Assembly: GCA_011033025.1 (NCBI GenBank)
Contig: WFMF01000009.1
Coordinates: 1,414,853-1,478,852 of the forward strand
Source of the DNA: Beroe forskalii
Lineage: Eukaryota; Ctenophora; Nuda; Beroida; Beroidae
DNA: 64,000 nt
Reading direction: 5' to 3'
Under the pieces are notes generated by a model. That model had not been told where the DNA came from, did not search any database, and saw nothing but the letters and a program-made list of their open reading frames with translations. Both the position numbers and the translations under genes were made by a program. How positions within the stretch are numbered: position 1 is the stretch's first letter; each line of letters opens with the position of its first letter. Below are positions 14,101 to 23,754 of the stretch, one piece after another.

Positions 14101-17100
14101 GGAAATGTTGAACAACATTAAAGATGCAGCAAGGCAGACATTCAGTACATCGGGCTTGATTCTTTCCCTCAGGCCTGAGACACTTGTACTGACCTTCCAA
14201 TCCAATCAGATCTTGTTGGCTGTAGTTTTGCTTCAAATAGTTGATGATTTGATGCAGGGACAGCTCAATAAGCTCCATTTGTCGAGCAAGCTTTATGCCA
14301 CTTTCCTTAGTTTCCCTCTCGAACATGTCAAGGAACTCATCTACCTGATACACATTGTCACTGGGAATTTCAACAAGGGGAGATGCGGAGATAGCGTTCA
14401 ATACACTCTCAAGCTGAACGTCATGCATGTCTCTAACACGGTTCATGACCTTCTCAAGGTTATTCAGCTCATTGTAGATGGTCTTGGTGTAGCTGTCAAG
14501 GTTCATGGAAGTCCATGACATGATGGACTTTCCTGGTTTGATGGCATCATCAACTCGTGCTATGATGGGACCCATTGCCCTGAGGAATATCTTTGGTATC
14601 TTTTCAATAAGCATATCATAGTCACTCAGAATAGTTTCCAGTCGTGTCCAGTTATGCTTCATGGTGTAAAGGTTAACTCGGAGTGATTTAGCAGCATCGG
14701 GGACCTCTAAAGAGTTTCATGAACTCATGAATAATTGTTAATTAAGATCCAAGTTAATTTGATTAAGTAAATTCATGAGATCCCAACATCTGATGAGAAT
14801 TAAATATGAATTTGATTGGGATAATGTGTATTACAATACTGCAACACAAATCGTAGCATAAATCAATCTTACAAAAGTACAAAGTTAGAACTTACCTCTA
14901 AGTCCATAAGGAGCATTATTCTTGTTTCTCGTAGAAGCTCCCAAACTTGTGGATCCATGTTCACATACAGTTTCTTCGTGTCAGGGTGTTCAACCAACAG
15001 TGAGGACTTCAGACCAGTAATAGCTTTCTCTACGGCTTGAGTCCATCCTTGGTGATACAGCACCTGAAAATTGAAATTTAAGTTTCAAAATATGATGTTA
15101 ATTTTGGAAAATACAGTTGATAAACAGATAATACACACGAATGGATTCATATAGCGAAAACCGGAAAATGATATCAACAGAGGCATCCCTTATCAAACTC
15201 AGAGCTTCATTCTACAAAATGTCAAAATATGAAGATCAATGATCATATTTTCAACATTGACCTCGAATTCAACGAGTACGGCAGCCATTCGGTTGAAGTT
15301 CTTGACGATCTTCTTTCCTTCAGGTGTGTTTAGGATCTCCTTTTTAGAACCGAGCGCCTGCATGGGTTTGTCGATGACTTCGTAAAGTTGTCGAGCCCAA
15401 GCAATCCTTCCAGAGATGGGGGGCATGTTTCGAGGAATGGGTGGGTTTTCTTTCTGCTTCTGATACTGCTTCCTGATTACTTCAAGGTCCTGAAGGGAGA
15501 GTCTGTAAGCATGAAGTAAATAACACTAGTTCTAGAACAACAAACAATGGTCAGAAACAACAAAAAAACGCCCGCTCACAGTGAGTCCAATTATTCCATT
15601 TAAAAATATAATTTCTATGATTACAAGGCATTTTGTGGGCAGTTTTGACAAAATCAATCTTCACTTACTTTCCGTATGATATGAGGCATTTGTACCACTT
15701 TTCTTCCATATCAAGTTGAAGCTGGGGCATGTCCTCGAATTTCTTCAACGCCAATATGGATTTCCAGGTCTGCAAATGGAATCGTGGTTTGTCACGAATG
15801 GGATTTTGCCCGTTTAAAATCGAAAATTTGCAGGGATGGGTGAATAAACCTGACTGCGCTTGCTCCCATAAAAGAAAAAAAAAAAGAGAAAAAGAATTTC
15901 AGTAAATTTGTTGTAATATCAATGTTTAATTTGGACTCAAAGGGTTTTTAGATAACAAATAACTAACTAACCATGGTTTGCTTTTCAACGCATCCCTCCA
16001 TGAATTTCTGCAGTTTTGTCTGCATTAGATCAACAGCTCTAAGGAAGTCATCATAGTCAACTTCAAACTCCTGCTTCCTGTGGTCCAGAATGTCGTAGTT
16101 TTTCTTTTTTGCCATACCAACGACAGCCTGCCACTGTTTGTTATGAGACTCCAACCCCTCGACCTTAGACACAGTCAAGATGCTGAACCTATCCATGGTT
16201 TGCAGCATATCTTGGACCTTTTCCAATCGACGGGCGAAAATCTCAAACTTTCCGAAAATGTACTTCTCACTGAAATCAAACTGCTTGTCACTTGGACTCT
16301 CTTTGAGTTTGTCTTTGGTGCGTCTGAAGCAGGCTTGGTATTCCTGGTTGAGATGAAGACAGTCGTAGATTCTCTGAAGAGCCACATCTCGTGGCAGTTC
16401 CCAAATCTTGCTTACATCTTGAAGGATATACGTCTTACAAGCACTCACCATCTGGAAATGAAAGATGATATTGAAAGTGAAATCACTAAATTATATATGT
16501 TAATAACAAAAAATAAGGAACCGCCAATTGCCATGTTTTAAACAACTTATTCCTCAAAAATTCTCAAAATTTAACTTGACTTGAAAGTAGGGTTATGTTT
16601 CACAAAAGTTCGAGGACTGAGGAGTTAGGATGAATTTATTGAATACTATGGACCTACATTCAGATAATTAACCTGATTGGTGACTTTCACAAAGAGACTG
16701 GTCATCCTTTCAGAGGTGTTGTAGTATCTGGAGATGGAGTTTATCATGCGGATAGCATTGATCAGACCAGGAATGCTATCCAGCATCTCCACTGGGCTGG
16801 ATCTCTTCAAGGGCTTACAGAACTTCATCAGGGTGTAGAGGTACTTCACGTTGTCTTTTGCCTCATTGGCAGCATCTGTGATCCGAGCGTCCAGAGTTTT
16901 CCACTGTTTTATAATCTTGCTCTTAGCAGCGAAGAGAATGCCGATGGTTGTCTTACAAGGCTGAGACTTGATCTGGTCCAGTAGTCTGCAATGGATGCGG
17001 AACATGTTAGAGCCTAAATTTTCTGATGGCTGCATACTGACGAAATACCGACGAAAAGTAAGCGGGGCGTTATGATAAAGAATCAATCTCCCCAGTAAAT

Positions 17101-20100
17101 AAACTTCTGGTAGGCATGATATAGCATAGAAATCTTTACTCACGCATTGAAACTGGCCATTCTTTCCTTCCAGTACACAAGTTCAGAGTTAGGGCCAGTG
17201 TCATCGGCTTCTTTCCTCATTTGCTCTGACTGGGCGAGCACTTGTTCGATTTGCTTGCACCAGCCAGCCACAATGCCCTCAAGTTGTGTTACCAGGTCAA
17301 AGTTAGCCGCTGAAATTAAATGCAGGGTGAAATGATTAGGGGCTTTAGTGATGAATATAAAATTCTAGAACAACTGAAGAAAGGAGTTCAATAGTCAATA
17401 CTTATACTGTTATGTATATGTACTATTTTAGTCTTTTAGCGGGGGATTGCTTGGCAACATAAATCGGAAAATAGAGCGATCATAGTCTCATATTGAGCGA
17501 CAATATCTCAAGATATGCTAGATTTCACTGATCTACATTCGGATGAGCTGCTGCTACAATGCACATCTTCAATGAAACTCACCAGTATTTTGGTACTGCT
17601 GTGGCGTTGTCAGTCCCTTGATAGGCAAGTCATCAGGCATTATGAGTTTCACACTGCAAGGTGCACTAAAATGTTAGCGTTAGTTTCAATGTTAATTATT
17701 TTCTTCCCAGGTACCCACTATTGAGGTGATTATTTCATGAAAATCAGAGTAAATACCTAAGTGGGTTATCATAATTCATCAGCAGCGCCAAAAGCGAAAT
17801 ACTTGGTACTGACCCATTCATAATCGTCGAGTGAAAGGAACAAATAGAATGACTAACGTTTCAGAAAGGTTCGACTTGGCGGACTCAAGAAGCTTGGAGA
17901 AATCCTCTAGACTGTTGATGAAGTTAGCAACAGTTCCATTCTTAGTTCCGTTGCTGGAGAGTTTTCCCCAGTTTGTGTTCTTCAAGAGCATGGGAACAAT
18001 AAGGTTATCGAGCATAGTCCTTACCGCAGCGAGAATATCACCGTCAGCAGCTTCCACTACTCCGAAATGTACCTCCTGAGGAATATGGGGAGTAGTAAGA
18101 TGCCTACTAAATTAACGATAAGGAACTCTTCCTTACACTCTTCCTTTCAAAATTCTGTGAAAATTCTTGAAAAAATAATTGAGATATTCGAAAATTAGGA
18201 AATTGCTAAATTGCTTCAATATCAGTAATAGAATAATGCAGATAGTTATTGAGAGTTCACCATTTTCTCCGACACACCACTCACCCTGTCGATGGTTTTC
18301 TCAGTGAGGTCCTTGTCGTTGTTGAGTCTGAAGAAGTACATGCAAGCCCCGCAGAGAGGAACATCATTTCCACTCGTTACGACCAGCTTCTGTGCCCCTT
18401 TCTTCTCCTTCCCATCTCCTGCCTCCTGCGTTTGGAACACCAGCAGAACTCGCGAGCCTTTCGCTTTGAAGAAGTTCTCGAAGAGGGTGAACTGAAAAGG
18501 AGTGAAAATATTGGATTGGTGCATTTCTCAAATATGAAATAATGGTACAGATCGAAGCGTCTCTTTACATACTTTTCTATTGTTGCGAAATGTTTTCATG
18601 GTACAAATTTATACTTTTCTGGCTGCGGCTCTAAAAACTTTAAAACCAGGTATGAGGTGCAACATCTGGGGCGCATTTTGAGTGCCACTGGGGCGCGTCT
18701 AAGTGCATCTGGGGTGCATTTAGGTTGCGTTTTGGGTGCATTTAGGTTGCGTTTTGGGTGCATCTAGGGCGCATTAAGAGTACGTTTTGGGTGCATTTAG
18801 AGTGCATACTTTCTTAGCTAGCTACAGCCGGGCATACCTTATTGGCCTTTATTTAGCCGGCCTTTTTTTAACCGGCCCTTTTTTAACCGGCCCTATGGAC
18901 AAAAAACGGACCCTTTTTGAACCATTTTAACCGGCCCCTTGGACAAAAATTTCTCAAGCAGTTGCCAAACCAAGAAATTTTTGCTCAAATAGGGCCATGA
19001 AAACCAATTTATACTCAGCAAATTGCATCAAAAACCTAAATTCCGGTCTGTTATCATTATTTAGGTCATTATCTGTGTTATATAATGACGGTTAAATGAA
19101 TTTAACAGTACATAAGCCAAGTAATGAAAGTTTGATTTGGCCTAAATTATCTGGCCTTTAATTTAATCGGCCCCATTTTAACCGGCCGTTTTTTTAACCG
19201 GCCCTTTGGACAAAAATCTCAAAGTTGTTTTTGTCCTTAAGGGCCGGTTAAATAAGGGCCAATAAGGTAGCCTGCGCGCGCGCCGCAATAATGTCATAGT
19301 AAATGCTTGCAATGAAAATTTGCATAGGATAATCGGGAAATCTGAAGACCCTCTGATATTTTCCACGTACGATCCATATGATCTTTCGCCAAAATGGAAC
19401 AAAAGTGTCAGGATTTTAAGCATATTACCTGAGGCCAGATTTAGGCCCGGGTTGACTTAATGATGATATAGATATGTCTTAGAGGCATTGAATCGATAGT
19501 TTTGATAGGTTGTTAGGGTCAAGTTGCAATTATGGTGCCGCCACTTAGCCGCCTATTTTCATACACGTTTATGCCAGTATTTTGGGCGTTTCTGACGGAC
19601 CCAAGAAGGTCAAAGGTACTAAAATTGTTGCAAGATATGTTCTAAAAAGTGTATTTAATGATACAACATTCGTAAGTCGCGTGGTAATCGCCTCAGAAAG
19701 TGGAACAAAGTGTATTTGAAAAATGGAACAAAAGTGTCAGGATTGTAAGCATATACGCGAAAAGTGTCAGGATTGTAAGCATATTACCTGAGGCCAGAGT
19801 AAGGGCTGGATTGACTTTGTGATGATATAGATATGTCTTCGAGGCATTGAATGAATAGTTTTGATAGGTTGTTAGGGCCAAGTTGCTACCATGGTGCCGC
19901 CACATAGCCGCCAATTTTCATACACGTTTATTCCGGTATTGTGGGCGTTTCTGACAGTCCCAAGGAGGTCCTAGGTACTCAAATTGTTGCAAGATATGTT
20001 CTTGAAAGTGTATTTAATGATACAACGTCCGTACAACGCGTGGTAATCGCCTCAGAAAGTGGAACAAAGTGTATTTGAAAAATGGAACAAAAGTGTCAGG

Positions 20101-22878
20101 ATTGTAAGCATATACGCGAAAAGTGTCAGGATTGTAAGCATATATGTGGCGGCACCATGGTGGCAACCTGACCCCAACAACCTATCAAAACTATCGATTC
20201 AATGCCCCTAAGACATATTTGTATCATCAAAAAGTCAATCTAGTCCTAACTCTGGCCTCTGGTAATATGCTTACAATCCTGACACTTTTGTTCCGATTTT
20301 GTTCCATTTTTGTTCCAAAATCGGCGAAAGACTGACTCGTACGATCATGCGATGTTTCCACGAAATTGGAACAAGATTAATTTTGATTTTTGGGAAAAAG
20401 TGCTGAAATTAATTTATGTGCACCAGTGGATAGAAAAATATTGAAATATAATCGTAAGTCCAATGTATATAGAAGTCTTTACAATTGCATCTATCTTAAA
20501 GATCAAACAGCTTTGGTTCATGTCGGCCTATTTTGAAATAGGTATGTCAACATTTTTTACCTATTTTGAAATATGTGTCTTCATTTTGTCCCTATATTGT
20601 TTCAAGTTTATTCCAATTGCACAAAAACATTAACCCTATGTTTAATGTTCATATACGACTGGTGTCAAGATGATGTAATGGTAGCAAAATGGTTTAAGAA
20701 TGAAATTGTCACTGATGAGTGATGTCAGGAAAAAGTAGTGTCAGGAACATCTATCGGAAAACTATCATAAATCTCCAAACATAAGAGAACATTAGCAAAA
20801 CTTACGTCCGAATCGAGGAGTTGATCTTCAACAATTTCCGTCCCAAGTTGGCAATAATCAGCAATCTTATCGAACAACCATTTGTGTCGGGAATCAATCT
20901 GCGACGGTGGCATTAGGTTCACTTACAAATGGATTTCTTTGAGTCAACTAATATCAACTGCTGACTTGTGGAGGGAAATTCCCCCTCACTATCTCTCAAA
21001 TCACTATCGAAAATACGGATACACAAGATGAGTGAGTGAGAAAGTAGCTTATGATACGACCGGAGAGGTACAAACCGAACATTCGCTTGCCTCCTGGAGT
21101 GATCTCATTAATTAGAACGACGTGTCAAAAGACAGATCCATGGGTTTTAGTCAGCACAATCTCATTAAACCTCACTTGGGACACACTACTTGTCACGATG
21201 AGAAAAACTTTCATGAGAACATTTTGTATGTGTATCATAAACATTTGAAATTGTTTTCAGGGACAGGTTATTAATCTAGGGATATGCATAAACATTAGGG
21301 CTAATAGTATGCTAAATAGTAAATACTTGCCTGTTGCCTCTTTATGTCACGGCTTGCTTTGCTGATCTTCATCAAATCCTTCACTACGTCTCCCGTGATC
21401 ACTGATGGCCGCTTTTGAAATTATAATAATTAGTATTCATTAATCATATACGTATATTTATTTAGGTCATAATTTGGTTTGTAATTTAGGGATCATGCAA
21501 GCAATAAGCTTTTGGTTTTAAGAAACAAAATGACGTCGCTATTTAAGCAGAACGCTTTCTCGGGTGAATAATTTTCTTTATTCTCTTCTTAGCTCAGCGA
21601 AGTGAAACGAACTTTTTCTAAAATTCAATTAATTAATTTCGTCGAATCTTCAACGTCATCAGGTTATCTCAAATTTGATTGTATAAAGTAGTAGCAGGCA
21701 AGTGGAAACCTAGATCTCTGATCTAGATAACAGTCTGGGTACGTGCATTATGCATAGGACTGTAGGAAGTTTACTGCTAGCAAGCGTGAAGCACAATAAT
21801 TGTATTATTTTTATTCCCAATCAAATGCAAGAAATTTTAATCTCCTTCGGCAAACAATTTTGACTTTATATTTGTTTCACTTTACTTTACGTACTTCATT
21901 TTGCACAGATCCAACCCTTGCCTTAAACCACCACCCTCCAACACTGACCTACCGTCCAAGTGAGTTAAATAACACAGTAACTTGGTAACTGTTGCTAAGC
22001 AACCCATAAAATACAGTAATTATACGTCAGTAAATTCAGTGACCTGGAGGTACACAGCTCACATATATAACAAAGTTACAATGATAAAACTACGCAGGAA
22101 GTCTTTATAGAACTTTTAACTTTATACTGGAATTATGCATTCAACATTTTATTCAAGTTCACAACATAATTACATATTGATAATAGGTTTCAGGTGTGTC
22201 TAGGGCACAAAGTTTGGTTGAACTGATTGTGACAGTTCAAAAAAGGTTCAAAGGATTCCAAAAGTTTTACTTAGATTCAAATGGAACCTACACTATACCG
22301 ACAACTATTCAAGACCTTCTTGCAAGCGGTACCCCGTCCAGGCCACTTTTGTTTCCAGGCTCTGAACAGGCTGAGACGGGTTTTTGACAATTCACAGTCA
22401 GGTTTTGGGCGGGTTTACATAAGTATTTGAACCTTTTACTCTTTTAACACGATTTTTTTGTGACAGGATTTGAACAGGTTTGACAATTTTAAAACTAACG
22501 TTTTCAGAGGCCCAGTCGGGACACGTTTTCAACAGGTTTGTGACAGGTTTTGCACATGTTCTATGCTTTTTGGACAGGATTTGACGGGGTACCGCCAGTC
22601 AAGAGGCCTCAGTTTTAGTTCCAGTTTGAGTTCCATGCATTACAATTTACACAACAAACGAATTCATGACAATAGTACAGTTCGATTCTGAATGAAAATA
22701 TTCTATACAAATATAACTTTTTTAGTGGCAATACATGCAACTTTCCAAATTGCCCAACAACAGAGATTGGTGTCTAACTCACATTCTTACTGACAACAGA
22801 TAGCCTGGTGGAGCTGGTTTCCTGATGAGGTACTTTATTAAAAGAAACATTCTTACGATATCCGTCTTTTCCTGACAT
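2108..22878 (-). CDS. DNAH5: Axonemal outer-arm dynein heavy chain (DNAH5/DNAH8 type), copy 1, 16 exons
   Basis: This is the force-generating ATPase heavy chain of ciliary outer dynein arms. Exons inferred from frame, GT/AG sites and phase (5' to 3' on the minus strand): 22878-22783, 21411-21331, 20898-20806, 18491-18285, 18072-17858, 17665-17583, 17309-17144, 16985-16673, 16451-15972, 15769-15669, 15502-15262, 15063-14896, 14704-3653, 3356-3244, 2683-2515, 2242-2108. All phases agree and the sum gives about 4,570 residues, normal for this family. The N-terminal exons carry the tail ([15 protein letters not shown] and [14 protein letters not shown] motifs, typical of DNAH5/8). The C-terminus ends [12 protein letters not shown]. 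The family is very sure; DNAH5 versus DNAH8 cannot be decided because these are vertebrate co-orthologues. The first exon (start [10 protein letters not shown]) is the least certain part. It was chosen because it resembles the first exons of copy 2 and ends in phase 0 at a GTGAGT donor. Intron 2 has a GC donor (CAG|GCAAGT). Confidence 0.9.
2684..3243 (-). other. Intron 14 of dynein copy 1 with short repeats
   Basis: The intron between 3244 and 2683 contains several copies of a short motif, GTACCATTTCGGAA or AAAAATGGTACC, in both orientations. It looks like small decayed repeat units. There is no coding potential. Confidence 0.5.
3653..14704 (-). CDS. DNAH5: Giant 11,052-bp exon 13 of dynein copy 1: linker, six-AAA motor, stalk, C-terminal domain
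   Basis: This exon is 3,684 codons with no stop and no intron. It opens [11 protein letters not shown] after a TTTAGAG acceptor and closes GFFNPQ before GTAAATTC. P-loops in order: AAA1 [11 protein letters not shown] (near base 11,180, residue ~1,920), AAA2 [10 protein letters not shown] (~2,205), AAA3 GESGTAKT (~2,528) and AAA4 GVGGSGKQS (~2,894). AAA1 also has the Walker-B region [10 protein letters not shown]. The two stalk coiled coils flank the microtubule-binding domain around bases 7,250-6,900. AAA5, AAA6 and the start of the C-terminal domain follow. AAA3 has A in place of the usual G (GxxGxAKT), which dyneins tolerate. No truncation or frameshift is seen, so the motor looks catalytically complete. 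In vertebrates this region is split over dozens of exons; here it is one. Confidence 0.95.
18655..18812. repeat. Minisatellite in intron 3 of dynein copy 1
   Basis: Units of about 10-11 bp with a higher-order period of about 21 bp, of the form GTGCATTTAGGTTGCGTTTTGG, are repeated across the block. The block lies directly beside the inverted-repeat element at 18835. Confidence 0.6.
18835..19269. mobile_element. 435-bp non-autonomous TIR element (MITE)
   Basis: The left end TACCTTATTGGCCTTTATTT (18835 onward) matches the reverse complement of the right end (19242-19269) over about 28 bp with a few mismatches. The interior has more copies of TTTTTTAACCGGCCC in both orientations. There is no transposase frame. 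It is inserted in intron 3 of dynein copy 1. Confidence 0.7.
19396..20312. repeat. Direct repeat pair plus inverted third copy (foldback cluster)
   Basis: Copy A (about 19396-19714) and copy B (about 19735-20075) are direct repeats of about 330 bp sharing AAGTGTCAGGATTnTAAGCA, TTTTGATAGGTTGTTAGGG and TGGTGCCGCCAC. A third, shorter copy (20143-20312) is inverted relative to them, so B and C could pair as a long hairpin. The unit AAAAGTGTCAGGATTGTAAG is also duplicated at the junctions. It lies within intron 3 of dynein copy 1. Confidence 0.75.
21062..21182. other. 121-bp perfectly conserved intronic element, copy 1
   Basis: GGAGAGGTACAAACCGAACA (21062) through CACTTGGGAC (21182) is identical base for base to 49350-49470 in the equivalent intron of dynein copy 2. 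It sits 164 bp upstream of exon 3 here and 136 bp upstream of exon 3 there. Flanking intron sequence is only loosely alignable. The plus strand is open for 40 codons. The minus strand is open apart from one TGA. No tRNA, 5S or snoRNA hallmark was recognised. Confidence 0.8.
22326..22595. mobile_element. Small TIR element (270 bp)
   Basis: GCGGTACCCCGTC at 22326-22338 is the exact reverse complement of GACGGGGTACCGC at 22583-22595. The interior has repeated GACAGGnTTTGAACAGG units. No coding sequence was found. It lies in intron 1 of dynein copy 1. Confidence 0.5.
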
Positions 22879-23709
22879 TATCCAGCATTCTACCCTTCGA
22901 AAGGATTAACACATCTAACGTTAATCTCAATATCTTAACAATTCATAAATCTGGCATATACAATCGAACAAGGAATCATATTATAATATAGTTCTAACGA
23001 TGGGTTTCTGCGACTGTCAAGCGCAAGAATGAAGGAACCTAACTCATTTAACAGGCAGCGAAATGATGGCGAATCCATGAGCTTCTTAAAACCCAGTACA
23101 GACGTTGAAGAGTAAAGATCGTACAGCGTTACTTGTACGATTTATTATGGGCTTATGGCCTATGGGTGATTCAGAGTGTTTTGCATATGCAACATGAAAA
23201 CGCAGGAAGTACCAGGCTCGAACCAGTTAAATAGAATGAGTCCTGATAGGTGACCACCAAGTGATCACTGGTTACCACCCCCATACCAGGGACCAAGGAT
23301 AAGGCTAAGTGACTGGCGTCACTTGGACCAAACCGTTCTAGAGGAGCTCGTACACGTCCATCATGCGGAGACTCGGAAGACATTGCGTACATACAGACCT
23401 ACATATTCAAGGGGCAATCAGCTGATTTTGTGGAAGTTTCTATGACGGATATAAGTCATTTCCGTGACCCGGTGAGTCATTTGTCCACCTTCGTAGAATT
23501 TGAGATTGTTTTTACTCATCCGGTCATAACAGCATCTCATCTGCTTCGATTCAGCTTCAGCTCGAGCCTCAGCCCTCAATGAATGAAACACAGAGACACT
23601 TCAATCAAATCGCTCGACAGCAGCTTGACGATTGGTCTATAATTAGTACACTCTTGATAAAAGAGGCTAATTAATGACTCCCGAATTAACAATTACGCAG
23701 GGTACTTAC

Positions 23710-23754
23710 TAGGTCAATTAGTGCAGTTCTAGCTTTATTCGTCAAGGAAGTCAT
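23710..23754 (-). other. Candidate alternative first exon of dynein copy 1
   Basis: ATG at 23754 opens 15 codons (MTSLTNKARTALIDL) ending exactly at a GTAAGTACC donor in phase 0. This is the phase required by exon 2 at 21411. The frame stays open upstream of the ATG. It is a short frame, so chance cannot be excluded. The strong donor and correct phase are the only support. Confidence 0.35.

Noticed and set aside
3660-14518. Many plus-strand and alternative-frame reading frames across the dynein exon
   Set aside because: All are shadows of the 11-kb dynein exon.
21062-21182. The minus-strand frame of the 121-bp block read through TGA as a selenocysteine codon
   Set aside because: No SECIS-like element was recognised and the plus strand is equally open. 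Splicing of the dynein exons works without it, so a coding claim is not supported.
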